Source: Staphylococcus pettenkoferi
GTDB taxonomy: Bacteria; Bacillota; Bacilli; Staphylococcales; Staphylococcaceae
DNA: 64,000 nucleotides
Assembly (NCBI RefSeq): GCF_026659735.1
Contig: NZ_JANSKK010000013.1
Location: 121,692 to 185,691 of the forward strand
Direction: 5' to 3'
A program made the position numbers and the translations under genes. The notes below the pieces were generated by a model. That model was not told the DNA's origin. It made no database searches and worked only from the letters and a program-made list of their open reading frames with translations. Numbering within the stretch: position 1 is the stretch's first letter; each line of letters begins with the position of its first letter. Shown piece by piece: positions 10,900 to 18,724 of the stretch.

Positions 10900-11457
10900 T
10901 TATGGCTGTAAATTTAGAGCAATCGTCGTCGTACTCGCTTGTTTCGAGATACCAATAAACTTCATCGTTTCATAAGTGGTTTGATGCCCTAAATATTTTT
11001 GAATAATCGATATTGATATTCCCGATTGATACGCATGATATGCAAATGTTTTACGTAAAGTTGTCAATCCGATATGACGCATGCCTAACTTATCAGCTGC
11101 TGCGTGAATGATACGGTACGCTTGTTGTCTCGACAATCCTTTATGAGTGCGGTTGGATTGGAATAAGAGCGCTTGTGAGTCAAGCCTCGTGTGATGTATG
11201 TAATTCGCTAACTCATCGCGCAATTGTTCAGGCAGTATGATATGGATATGCGTCGCCAATCCTTCTACCCAATAGGTCTTCACATGCCCTTCAGCATCAA
11301 GCACCTCATCAACGTGCAAGTTTAATAGTTCCGCCAACTTCACACCTGTATGTATAGCAAATTTAAATAAGAGATAATCTCGTTCGGACTTCTCTCGCAA
11401 GACCTCGTACATAGCTTGAATCGCTTTCAAATCTCTAATTGGATCCACTTGATTCAT
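10900..11457 (-). CDS. Tyrosine-recombinase-like protein with degenerate active site
   Basis: A 185-residue protein with the fold order of the catalytic domain of phage-type integrases. The expected residues are mostly replaced. The first Arg is Lys40 (HTGVKLAELL). The HxLRH box reads TTLRK (residues 132-136), keeping only Arg135. LGH is kept (His158), and the nucleophilic Tyr position holds Phe167 (ETMKFIG). It has no N-terminal core-binding domain. It lies 26 bases upstream of mnhA2 on the same strand, so it is probably co-transcribed with the antiporter genes. Start ATG 11457 follows GAGGTG. A DNA-binding or regulatory role is possible; strand cleavage is unlikely. Confidence 0.7.
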   Translation of the reverse strand: MNQVDPIRDLKAIQAMYEVLREKSERDYLLFKFAIHTGVKLAELLNLHVDEVLDAEGHVKTYWVEGLATHIHIILPEQLRDELANYIHHTRLDSQALLFQSNRTHKGLSRQQAYRIIHAAADKLGMRHIGLTTLRKTFAYHAYQSGISISIIQKYLGHQTTYETMKFIGISKQASTTTIALNLQP

Positions 11458-11607
11458 CTCAACCACCTCACTTTTTCGTAAAATGTTTCTTATTCAATGA
11501 TAAACGATAGTTGAGTAACATCAAAATATTTTGTTTTTATTTTCACAAAAATAATTACCCTCTCACACGTTCCCCATCGATATATAGTGTGAAAGGAGGT
11601 GAGCACG

Positions 11608-11805
11608 ATGAACAACATCACAGTTAGCCTTGTAAAAGTCACTCACAACGCAGACGGCAGAGCAGTTACATCACGACGTCGATTCACGAATCTCAACGGT
11701 AAAGCAACGAAGGAACAAATTAAACAATTTGCAGCCATCATTGAACAATTAACCGGAGAACAATTCGATTCTATTGAATTGACAACTACTACAAATGTTT
11801 ACTAA
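11608..11805 (+). CDS. DUF1659-like small protein
   Basis: A 65-residue soluble protein with a short beta-strand start (NNITVSLVKVT) and a helix rich in K/E/Q. It resembles the DUF1659 family, which usually sits next to a DUF2922 gene, as here. ATG 11608 is preferred over GTG 11599 because the latter lies inside the ribosome binding site AAAGGAGGTG. No biochemical function is known to me. Confidence 0.75.
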   Translation: MNNITVSLVKVTHNADGRAVTSRRRFTNLNGKATKEQIKQFAAIIEQLTGEQFDSIELTTTTNVY

Positions 11806-11818
11806 AGGAGGAACCATC

Positions 11819-12040
11819 ATGACTGAAACATTAGAACTTATCTTTCACGACGTTGCCAACAAACAATGCAAATTCACGATCAATAATGTCTTACAAGACG
11901 TATCGGAAGCAGTAGCGAGAGATGCGATGCAGAAGTTACTTTCTCTCGACATCTTACGCCCAAGCAATAACGTTCCAACTAAGATTGGTAGCGCACAAAT
12001 CGTGAGCAAGACCACACGTAATATCTTCACTGATAAATAA
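11819..12040 (+). CDS. DUF2922-like small protein
   Basis: A 73-residue protein starting MTETLELIFHDVANKQCKF, a typical DUF2922 beginning, and ending with a strand AQIVSKTTRNIF. ATG 11819 is chosen because AAAGGAGG ends eight bases before it; the longer frame from 11795 overlaps the upstream gene. It forms a two-gene unit with the DUF1659-like gene 13 bases upstream. Function unknown. Confidence 0.8.
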   Translation: MTETLELIFHDVANKQCKFTINNVLQDVSEAVARDAMQKLLSLDILRPSNNVPTKIGSAQIVSKTTRNIFTDK

Positions 12041-12191
12041 GAATTAAAGTGAATAGAGAGTAGTTTGGGGAATGTTTCGCCCCCTACTCTCTCATTAAGA
12101 ACATAGTTAAAGCGGAGCGCAGAGCTGAGTCTCAGTCCAGATTCAATACCTTGTGAATCGTTAAGCAGATAATACACTTTCGCATAACAAT

Positions 12192-12255
12192 AAAGGCAGA
12201 ACGACACGATTATCATTAACTCACCCATGATAAAAGTGCGTTCTGCCTTTTTAAT
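12192..12255. terminator. Terminator between convergent small genes
   Basis: Twelve paired bases (AAAGGCAGAACG at 12192-12203 with 12239-12250) followed by TTAATATTT. It lies between the plus-strand DUF2922 gene and the minus-strand gene at 12329. A second hairpin at 12055-12092 lacks a T-run. Confidence 0.6.
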
Positions 12256-12328
12256 ATTTCTCACTTATATTTAACTATACTTTAAAATAGTTCACACGTC
12301 CGACGCTCCCTATATAAATACGACTAGC

Positions 12329-12601
12329 TCAATCCTCCTTCGACTGCGCCTTTCTTTCCTCTTGGCGCGGACGAATACGAACAGCGTCTCCGAAAAATAT
12401 CTTTCTTTTACCCAACTTCTTACACAAAGCATAATGATCGAAGACTTCTTCTATTTGAGCTAAATTTTTATATGAACGTCGTGGATTTAACACATCTATG
12501 TACTGTTCTTTCTCTAGGTTGTGGTCAAGTCCAGCTCCGATGAAGAACGTTTCCTCATCAAGCAACCGTATAATTGATAATTTAGCCACTCTAATCATCA
12601 C
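12329..12601 (-). CDS. Hypothetical basic protein
   Basis: A 90-residue soluble protein without recognisable family; the last 20 residues are strongly charged (RIRPRQEERKAQ). The start ATG lies in GATGATGATTAG, where it overlaps the stop of the gene at 12591-12833 by 11 bases, suggesting translational coupling. The upstream sequence GTAGGTG is only a weak ribosome binding site. It could be a chance frame, but length and the overlap argue modestly for a gene. Confidence 0.4.
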   Translation of the reverse strand: MMIRVAKLSIIRLLDEETFFIGAGLDHNLEKEQYIDVLNPRRSYKNLAQIEEVFDHYALCKKLGKRKIFFGDAVRIRPRQEERKAQSKED

Positions 12602-12833
12602 CTACTCTCGAACTTTCATCCCAACTCGATTGTCTTACTCTAGCTGTCTCATCCCTTAATTGATATATGATGTCACTGATAGCAGATGTACTCACCTCAT
12701 ACGCTGACTTACCATCCATGCTGTTACACATGTGCGACAAATGAAAGCACATAATAGAACACGCGCTTACTACTGAAATGCCCTTCTCAACAGTAAGGCC
12801 CAACACGCTTTTCAAATATCTGTTTAATATCAT
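12591..12833 (-). CDS. Hypothetical small protein
   Basis: An 80-residue frame upstream of and overlapping the gene at 12329-12601. No family recognised. The N-terminal half is mildly hydrophobic with three Cys residues; the C-terminal end is polar. No clear ribosome binding site precedes the ATG, so the call is weak. Confidence 0.3.
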   Translation of the reverse strand: MILNRYLKSVLGLTVEKGISVVSACSIMCFHLSHMCNSMDGKSAYEVSTSAISDIIYQLRDETARVRQSSWDESSRVGDD

Positions 12834-12959
12834 ATTATAAACCGCACGCCTTTGTATACGACTTTGCGCAACCCTCTGTCCCTTTCACTTTGAACGCCCC
12901 TATAATTCTCCTCACATTTTCTATATAATGGGTTTATCTTAACTAGAAAGCGTGATCAC

Positions 12960-13889
12960 ATGTTATTACTCATGATACTGGGCGTAGCTGCAGGTATGGT
13001 CATCCCATTCCAAACTTCTATCAACTCACGATTAGGTGCTTATACCCATTCATCATTCTACGCATCAACGATTTCATTCTTCGTGGGTTCACTTTGTCTA
13101 ATCATCATTAACGCCTGCATCAATCCACATATGCTGACACCATCTTATCTCATACATCAGGACTTTAACTTCTACTGGTTTACAGGTGGACTTCTAGGTG
13201 TCATCTTTTTAACCGGAAACCTATTGTTACTACCCCGTCTTGGTGCCTCACTCACGGTAGTGATGTCAGTAAGCGGACAGATTATCATGGGTGTCATCAT
13301 CGATACATTCGGCTGGTTCGGTGCGAGTACAGAACCGTTCACTTTCCTAAAGTTTATCGGCATTCTGTGTCTCATTCTAGGCATCTTACTCATGAATTAT
13401 GTACGTAATCGAACACATCATCATTCTAGACCTCTATCTTTCTATGTCTGGCTAACGATAGGCTTTGTCTTTGGCTTCTGTCCACCACTTCAGACGACGA
13501 TTAACAGCACATTGGGTCAGCAAGTCCACTCGTCATTTCTCGCATCATTGATATCTTTCACTACCGGCACACTTGCACTCTTTATCCTGACACTCATCTT
13601 CCACCGCAGTTTAAAAGTGCACAAGCAACACGCACAACATGGGCGACTTCGTCCGTTCTATTTCATTGGTGGCTTTCTCGGGATGATCTTCGTCACGATG
13701 AATATTATCTTAATGCCTCATCTTGGTGCAGCTGTGACAACCATTGTGGGCATGCTAGGTCAAATGTTAATGGGCGTCATTATCGATCAATTCGGTTTAT
13801 TAGGCACCCCACGCAACACAATTACCGTACGCAAGGTGTTAGGTCTCATTGCCATCATGATTGGCATTATACTTCTTCGTCTTTTTTAA
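12960..13889 (+). CDS. DMT-superfamily transporter (YdcZ/DUF606 type)
   Basis: A 309-residue membrane protein made of two similar halves, each with four to five helices. The repeat is visible as PFQTSINSRLG (about residue 17) against PPLQTTINSTLG (about 178), and as MGVIIDTFGWFG against MGVIIDQFGLLG. This is the fused two-repeat form of the DUF606/YdcZ family of small-molecule exporters; the substrate is unknown. A TATAAT at 12925-12930 precedes it and a strong terminator follows it. Confidence 0.8.
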   Translation: MLLLMILGVAAGMVIPFQTSINSRLGAYTHSSFYASTISFFVGSLCLIIINACINPHMLTPSYLIHQDFNFYWFTGGLLGVIFLTGNLLLLPRLGASLTVVMSVSGQIIMGVIIDTFGWFGASTEPFTFLKFIGILCLILGILLMNYVRNRTHHHSRPLSFYVWLTIGFVFGFCPPLQTTINSTLGQQVHSSFLASLISFTTGTLALFILTLIFHRSLKVHKQHAQHGRLRPFYFIGGFLGMIFVTMNIILMPHLGAAVTTIVGMLGQMLMGVIIDQFGLLGTPRNTITVRKVLGLIAIMIGIILLRLF

Positions 13890-13926
13890 AATGCTCATTT
13901 GCATAGATGGAAGACGTCGGCGCTCC

Positions 13927-13970
13927 TGCTCTAAAATTCTCTTTTTGAGAGACTTTTAGAGCATTTTTTG
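13927..13970 (+). terminator. Terminator after the DMT transporter gene
   Basis: TGCTCTAAAA (13927-13936) pairs with 13954-13963 with an inner TCTC/GAGA stem, followed by TTTTTTG. Canonical Rho-independent terminator. Confidence 0.85.
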
Positions 13971-14026
13971 ACTTTTGTAAAAATGTTATATAATTCAATA
14001 GAAAATCAATGACAAAGGAATAAGTT

Positions 14027-14040
14027 TTAGTATATACTAA
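14027..14040. promoter_or_regulatory. Palindromic operator candidate upstream of the HlyD-like gene
   Basis: A perfect 14-bp palindrome TTAGTATATACTAA lies 28 bases before the ATG at 14068 and about 30 bases after a TATAAT at 13989-13994. Its size and placement suit a dimeric repressor of the TetR or MarR type. No cognate regulator gene is adjacent, so this is inference from symmetry alone. Confidence 0.45.
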
Positions 14041-14067
14041 GTTTACTACATCAAAAGAGGTGACCTC

Positions 14068-14991
14068 ATGTCCAAGAAAATCATCATTACCACGGTAAGT
14101 CTCATTCTTGTTACTCTACTCGGCGTGGGCATTTATGGCCTCGTCGCCAACCAACCGACATCTGCACAAACCCCTGTTGAAACGATAACCATTCAGCACT
14201 CACCGCCTATCTCAGTCAATGGTCGACAAGAACCGACTGATAGCACCACGCTCAAATACGACGCCACGAAAGGCCACATTCATGATTGGTACGTCACTAA
14301 TAATAGTTCCGTGAAAGCAGGTGACAAATTATTTGAGTATTATAATCCTGCCATAGAACAACAAATCACACATAAGCAACGTCAACTTTCTACGCTCGTG
14401 CACATGCCGAAACCCACGAAGGAAAGTAAAGCAACAAGCGACACACTACAAGCTGAAATCGACGAATTACAAACGCATTTACGCACGCAAGTCACTGCAC
14501 CTATCAGCGGCAAGCTCACTCTCACGAATGAACACCCTTCTAAAGCCGGTGAACCTATCCTTTCGATTTATTCAGAACATAAAGTAATCAAACTCACACT
14601 CAACGAAGAAGAACTACCGCTCATTAAAGAACAGCAAACTTTAACGATACACGATCAGCAACACCAAACTTTCAAGAGTAAAGTTCAGCAAGTTAATGCC
14701 TTTCCTCAGAACTATCAATCTAAAGCTCGTACTTCTACGTACGAAGTCCAACTTTCAACTAAAGCACGTTACCCTGTTGGTACACACTTCAGTATAGAAA
14801 TTCCGAAACAAACGATTCAGATCCCTACTTCTGCTTTATATAAAAAGGATTCCGTACTCGTCAAAAGAAACAATCGCTTCATTGAACGCAAAATTAAATA
14901 TTACAAAACTGTAAAACATAACGAAATTATTGTTACAGAAGGTTTAAATATTAATGAAAAGATAGCCAAAAACACTAAAGATGTGGCATAA
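14068..14991 (+). CDS. HlyD/membrane-fusion-type efflux adaptor
   Basis: A 307-residue protein: an N-terminal membrane anchor (residues 5-27), a beta-rich lipoyl-like segment, a short coiled coil at about 105-145, a second lipoyl half (VTAPISGKLTLTNEHPSKAGEPIL) and beta-barrel regions. This is the layout of periplasmic-adaptor-like proteins that in Gram-positives work with MacB-type ABC transporters. No transporter gene is next to it. The start follows AGAGGTG. It lies directly upstream of sarA on the same strand without an obvious terminator between them. Confidence 0.72.
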   Translation: MSKKIIITTVSLILVTLLGVGIYGLVANQPTSAQTPVETITIQHSPPISVNGRQEPTDSTTLKYDATKGHIHDWYVTNNSSVKAGDKLFEYYNPAIEQQITHKQRQLSTLVHMPKPTKESKATSDTLQAEIDELQTHLRTQVTAPISGKLTLTNEHPSKAGEPILSIYSEHKVIKLTLNEEELPLIKEQQTLTIHDQQHQTFKSKVQQVNAFPQNYQSKARTSTYEVQLSTKARYPVGTHFSIEIPKQTIQIPTSALYKKDSVLVKRNNRFIERKIKYYKTVKHNEIIVTEGLNINEKIAKNTKDVA

Positions 14992-15114
14992 TAAATTAAA
15001 AGGTGTTCTTTTAGTTTATTTTTCTTTTAAATTTAGGTCTTCCTTGTTTCTTATTTATCAAGTAATGAGCGAAAATAAGATTTAAAAATAATAATTCTTC
15101 TCAATTGTTGCTTT

Positions 15115-15140
15115 GTTTAAAAAATGAATATAACGGGAAA
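15115..15140 (+). promoter_or_regulatory. Sigma-B-type promoter of sarA (P3-like)
   Basis: GTTTAA (15115-15120), a 14-base spacer and GGGAAA (15135-15140) match the staphylococcal sigma-B consensus GWTTWW-N12-15-GGGWAW. Position upstream of sarA supports the reading. Confidence 0.6.
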
Positions 15141-15170
15141 AATCTATTGTATTTCACATAGACCTTTTTG

Positions 15171-15199
15171 TTTACTTTCTAAATTTATTTAGTTATAAT
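15171..15199 (+). promoter_or_regulatory. Sigma-A-type promoter of sarA (P1-like)
   Basis: TTTACT (15171-15176), a 17-base spacer and a perfect TATAAT (15194-15199). Expected transcription start near 15206, about 152 bases before the sarA ATG. Confidence 0.6.
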
Positions 15200-15357
15200 G
15201 AATTAAATAATAGCGTAGGTAATATATGTCTTTAATATTATCTATACCCATACCATGGGTGTCATTTTGCAAATAATATTTAAACAGAGATAGATACGAT
15301 TGCAAAGTGATGAACACTTTACACACCGAATGGGCAGGCAAATGAGGAGGAATCAAC

Positions 15358-15732
15358 ATGGCAGTTAGTAAAATTAACGATTGTTTTGAACTTTTAGCGA
15401 TGGTAACATACGCAGACAGATTGAAAGGTATTATTAAACGAGAGTTTTCAGTAAGTTTCGAAGAATTTGCTGTATTAACTTACATCAGTGAGCACGAAAG
15501 TGATGAATACTATCTTAAAGATATTATCAATCACTTAAACTACAAACAGCCACAAGTAGTTAAAGCTGTTAAAAATCTTGCTCAAGAAGATTACTTCGAC
15601 AAGAAACGTAACGAGCACGACGAAAGAACTGTGCTTATCTTAGTCAACGCAAAACAACGAGAAAAAACGAACGAATTATTAACACGCGTTAACAATCGTA
15701 TTAAAGAAGCTAACGATCAAAACGAAGTCTAA
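15358..15732 (+). CDS. sarA: Staphylococcal accessory regulator SarA
   Basis: A 124-residue winged-helix DNA-binding protein of the SarA/MarR group, exactly the S. aureus length. The wing signature [13 protein letters not shown] at about 81-93 contains the conserved DER triad, and the start [20 protein letters not shown] is the SarA N-terminus. It is a global regulator of virulence, biofilm and agr-linked genes in S. aureus. AGGAGG lies seven bases before ATG; a strong terminator follows. Confidence 0.97.
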   Translation: MAVSKINDCFELLAMVTYADRLKGIIKREFSVSFEEFAVLTYISEHESDEYYLKDIINHLNYKQPQVVKAVKNLAQEDYFDKKRNEHDERTVLILVNAKQREKTNELLTRVNNRIKEANDQNEV

Positions 15733-15755
15733 TTCGATTCATTATACATGACTAC

Positions 15756-15794
15756 CACTAGCATGTTCTCGTTGAACGTGCTAGTGTTTTTTTA
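15756..15794 (+). terminator. sarA terminator
   Basis: CACTAGCA (15756-15763) pairs with TGCTAGTG (15779-15786), followed by eight T residues. Confidence 0.9.
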
Positions 15795-15834
15795 TGATTT
15801 CAAACCACTCTGAAACCTTTTTATCAACACAAAA

Positions 15835-15874
15835 AGAGTAGGACGGAAATCCTTATAGTTTCGTCGCCCTACCC
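15835..15874. repeat. Interspersed hairpin repeat, copy 1
   Basis: A hairpin with GTAGG/CCTAC ends and the internal pair GGAAATCC and GTTTCGTC. It is a diverged member of the family seen at 17652, 17823, 23081, 39003, 45561, 55216 and 56148, all sharing GAAATC...GATTTC-like arms and a GTTGTC-like shoulder. Confidence 0.5.
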
Positions 15875-15977
15875 TTCTAAAAGTAACCTCAGTTGACCGT
15901 TACTGAAATATCGGTCTTAACGGAATCGCGTCTCTACGGCACCTACCGCTTCGCAATACCATACACATATATTCAAT

Positions 15978-16688
15978 TTATTTTCGTGAAGAAACACGAA
16001 TCGTATAGTAAATAATAACGATAAGTAATAATATCCAAATGACAATTGAAATAAACTGTGCAATTGGTGCACTTTGAATCATCGCATCAATCGTCTTCTG
16101 ACAAAGTAATAAGCCTAAACCAGTAAATTCAAGTCGTTTGTAATAAACACCAAAGATACTGAATAGAATACCAATAAAGAAGACAAATTGATGACCATAT
16201 TTCGTAATAACATAGATGTTCATATCTAAATGAAAGGCATGTAATATAATGAGCGCTAGCGCTACTATGCCTATCAAGATGCCGATATACCTTTCAACCT
16301 TGTTGCTATAGAGGTAATTCTTCCTAATAATGCTCGCATAAATCGCAATCGACAGCGGCAACACAATGACACAATAGAAGATAGTGATGCCAGATGCAGC
16401 TTGGAATGGAACATATTGCTTATCGTATAAAAAGGATATCAATACAAAGTTCACGATAAAGAAGATGACTGGATTAAGTTGTAACGTAAATAAATTACGC
16501 TGAATCACCAAGATAATTTCAGCTGGTGACTTCCCACGATATTCAATATAATCTTTATCTACAGCTTCTGATTTTTTAAAATCTCGCTTTATTTTCATTT
16601 TAATATCATCAATGAGATTGGGTGACAAACCCTTATGTGTAAAGTAATCATTGATATTTTCAACTAATACCTTATCATTAACTCGCAT
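15978..16688 (-). CDS. Membrane protein of unknown function
   Basis: A 236-residue protein. The first ~75 residues are soluble and charged, with a predicted helical segment (LIDDIKMKIKRDFKKSEAVD); six to seven membrane helices follow to the C-terminus. I do not recognise the family. It has its own gap on both sides and therefore probably its own transcript. Ribosome binding site GGAG lies upstream of ATG 16688. Confidence 0.75.
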   Translation of the reverse strand: MRVNDKVLVENINDYFTHKGLSPNLIDDIKMKIKRDFKKSEAVDKDYIEYRGKSPAEIILVIQRNLFTLQLNPVIFFIVNFVLISFLYDKQYVPFQAASGITIFYCVIVLPLSIAIYASIIRKNYLYSNKVERYIGILIGIVALALIILHAFHLDMNIYVITKYGHQFVFFIGILFSIFGVYYKRLEFTGLGLLLCQKTIDAMIQSAPIAQFISIVIWILLLIVIIYYTIRVSSRK

Positions 16689-17000
16689 AGTTTACTCCTT
16701 CAAATCGCATTATTTCATGTTGTTGAACGACGGTGTTAAATAAACAAAGCATTACTCCCATTGTAACACTTCATATACTGCCGGGATATAGTTAATACTT
16801 ATCTCGACCCATTCGTATCTATGACTTGCTACTTTGCTTAGCGATTTAGCCTGCCACCTTCCTTGTAAAAGTTAAAGACAATAATCATTCGTGAGAAAAA
16901 GCCGAAACGACTCATATCTTCGTATGAGCCGTTCCGACTTGCAAATTATCTATTCTAATTACCTTATAGGAAGATTCTTAACGACTAATTTTCAGCTTAA
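16689..17000. other. Intergenic gap holding a terminator
   Basis: 312 bases without a gene. Apart from the terminator at 16892-16938 belonging to the secreted-protein gene at 17001, and presumably the promoter of the membrane-protein gene, I see nothing. Confidence 0.5.
16892..16938 (-). terminator. Terminator of the secreted-protein gene
   Basis: Minus-strand stem of 16 positions (16923-16938 with 16901-16916, one or two mismatches), loop CGAAGA, then TTTTT. It lies just past the stop of the gene at 17001-17507. Confidence 0.8.
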
Positions 17001-17507
17001 CTATTCTCCAATATCGATTCGATAAAGTTTGATATTTTTATCGTCTGGTGATTGTGAACTAAATTGATAAGAAGCACGATCATCTTGGATATAACCAAAG
17101 TTACCTGTCACGCTATTGTAATGCTCGCGTGTAACAGCATCATCGCTGAGTTGTTTCTTAACATCCTTGTAAGATGGACCATCTGTGTCATTGTAACTCA
17201 TTGAAACGCGTGTGATGTGTCCTTTATCTTTCTTACCATCTGTAGTCACAACTAATTTACCATTGTCTTTATGGAATTCGTAAATATGTTCTTTACCATC
17301 TGCACTAGTTGAATAAACGGGATTCTTGTTCTCTTTAAGCACTGTTTGAATGGAGTCTCCTAAAGTGGCACCCTCAAGCGTCGTGTCACCTTGCTCAATT
17401 TGTTTCACACTATCCATCGAGTTTCCTGTCGCTGCATTTGCAGAAACAGACGCGATAGGTGAAATCGCTAATCCAGTAACTAATGTTGCTGCAATTAATT
17501 TCTTCAT
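17001..17507 (-). CDS. Secreted protein of unknown function
   Basis: A 168-residue exported protein: a Sec signal peptide (MKKLIAATLVTGLAISPIAS, cleavage probably after NAA near residue 26), then a soluble domain with many D, K and S residues. The repeated shape resembles small PepSY-like or SmpA-like beta domains (GDSIQTVLKENKNPVYS), but no family is certain. ATG 17507 is used because GGAG lies eight bases upstream. Monocistronic, with its own terminator. Confidence 0.75.
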   Translation of the reverse strand: MKKLIAATLVTGLAISPIASVSANAATGNSMDSVKQIEQGDTTLEGATLGDSIQTVLKENKNPVYSTSADGKEHIYEFHKDNGKLVVTTDGKKDKGHITRVSMSYNDTDGPSYKDVKKQLSDDAVTREHYNSVTGNFGYIQDDRASYQFSSQSPDDKNIKLYRIDIGE

Positions 17508-17651
17508 AAGCACTCTCCTTTATTAGAACAATGATCTCTGTGCTTATTTTGATTATACAACAAATGTTACTAAATTAACAGTGATATTACATTTAGATTA
17601 CAATAGATTTTAATATTCTTTAGATTTATTACCGAAAGATTATATTAAAAA

Positions 17652-17697
17652 AAGGGAGAAAGACAGAAATCTATGATTTCGTTGTCTTTCCCCCGCA
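17652..17697. repeat. Interspersed hairpin repeat, copy 2
   Basis: AGACAGAAATC (17661-17671) faces GATTTCGTTGTCT; the inner GAAATC/GATTTC pairing is perfect. Almost the same core occurs at 39012-39036. Confidence 0.7.
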
Positions 17698-17822
17698 AGG
17701 CTGACTAGGATGATCAATAGCTGTTAAGCCATTGAGCGTCCAGACAGCTACTGCACACTTATTTTAATTTACAGTATGCTCTTTAAATCTCGATATACTT
17801 GCTTTATTGCACTTTCTTACAA

Positions 17823-17853
17823 TAAGACAGCAATCTATCTGATTGCGTTGTCT
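17823..17853. repeat. Interspersed hairpin repeat, copy 3
   Basis: AAGACAGCAATC faces GATTGCGTTGTCTT. Relative to copy 2, one base pair changed from A-T to C-G on both arms (GAAATC/GATTTC to GCAATC/GATTGC), a compensatory change. Confidence 0.65.
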
Positions 17854-17916
17854 TGCCCCAGCAAGCGTTCAAAAAGCATCAACCTTTGTTCTTCGCATAT
17901 TTTACGCTAATACTAC

Positions 17917-18717
17917 TTAGTGTGCGCCTTCAGGTTCATGCGCTTTAATAAAGTCTACAGCTACTTTTAAAAATTGTGTTCTTTCTTCAGCGAAGGGATA
18001 TAGACCGGATTTCTCAAACACTTTAAATTGCGCATGTGGCACGTAATCAGCGACTTCTTTCGCTTCTACAATCGTCGTACGCTCTCCATGTTGCCCTGCA
18101 GTAATCAATGTTGGAACCTTGATTTCGCCTAAATAGTGACGAATATTGGTATTGATAAATGAATCGCGTACTGCTTGATTTTCATTATCTGTGTTAAGGC
18201 TATTCGTTTCACTAATTTGTTTGAGGAATTTCTTGCCTTCTCTTTTAGAATAATATAAGTGTTTATCTAAGAATTTCTCTTGTTTTTCTTCATCCCAATT
18301 ACGAATTTTGTGTGCATAGTGTTCATAAAGACGATCTGCTGGCAAGCTATCTTCTAAAATCGTTGGGTTAACTAAATTAAGTGACGTTACCATATCAGGA
18401 TACTGTGCTGCAAACGCCACAGCTACAGAAGCGCCAAGTTCATGTCCGATAATCGCACAATCATCTATATACAATTTATCCAAGAGTTGTTTGATATCTG
18501 AAGCATAATCTTCGAATTGGATCGATGTCAATTTATCTGAGTAACCGTGACCACGTAAATCTAAGAGTACAACTTGATAATCTCTACTCAATGCTTTTTC
18601 CAACTCAGTAAAGACTGAGAAATTATCGAAGGCTGTATGTAATAATAAGATGGCATTCCCTTCTCCAGTCGTTCTATAGTTTAATGTCACATCATCTTTC
18701 GTCTTCATTAAGTCCAT
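17917..18717 (-). CDS. Alpha/beta-hydrolase-fold protein with altered active site
   Basis: A 266-residue alpha/beta-hydrolase fold protein with the usual strand order, the RGHGYS turn (55-60) and an oxyanion region at LLHTAFDN. The nucleophile elbow reads GHELG (residues 91-95), so Glu93 replaces the expected Ser. The C-terminal GH motif, which carries the catalytic His, reads SGLYPFAE (237-244) with no His. Hydrolase activity is doubtful. It follows an HAD-hydrolase gene by only seven bases, so the two are co-transcribed. Confidence 0.8.
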   Translation of the reverse strand: MDLMKTKDDVTLNYRTTGEGNAILLLHTAFDNFSVFTELEKALSRDYQVVLLDLRGHGYSDKLTSIQFEDYASDIKQLLDKLYIDDCAIIGHELGASVAVAFAAQYPDMVTSLNLVNPTILEDSLPADRLYEHYAHKIRNWDEEKQEKFLDKHLYYSKREGKKFLKQISETNSLNTDNENQAVRDSFINTNIRHYLGEIKVPTLITAGQHGERTTIVEAKEVADYVPHAQFKVFEKSGLYPFAEERTQFLKVAVDFIKAHEPEGAH

Positions 18718-18724
18718 GCGTCAA

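Larger units (their letters stand above)
14992..15357 (+). promoter_or_regulatory. sarA promoter region and 5' leader
   Basis: 366 bases without a gene. It holds a sigma-B-type promoter (15115-15140), a sigma-A-type promoter (15171-15199) and, in the leader, the inverted repeat ACCCAT/ATGGGT at 15246-15260. In S. aureus sarA is driven by three promoters, one of them sigma-B dependent, and the proximal one lies about 150 bases before the start codon. The sigma-A-type element here gives a predicted start about 152 bases before ATG, which agrees. Confidence 0.65.
17514..17916. other. Intergenic gap with two hairpin repeats
   Basis: About 400 bases without a gene. It holds the promoter region of the secreted-protein gene and two copies of the interspersed hairpin (17652-17697 and 17823-17853) followed by related spacer sequence. 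Confidence 0.5.

Noticed and set aside
12055..12092. Hairpin AGAGAGTAG/CTACTCTCT after the DUF2922 gene
   Set aside because: A good stem, but no T-run follows; not called as a terminator on its own.
11845..12264. 139-codon minus-strand frame with membrane-like stretches
   Set aside because: It runs antisense through the well-supported DUF2922 gene and across a terminator hairpin.
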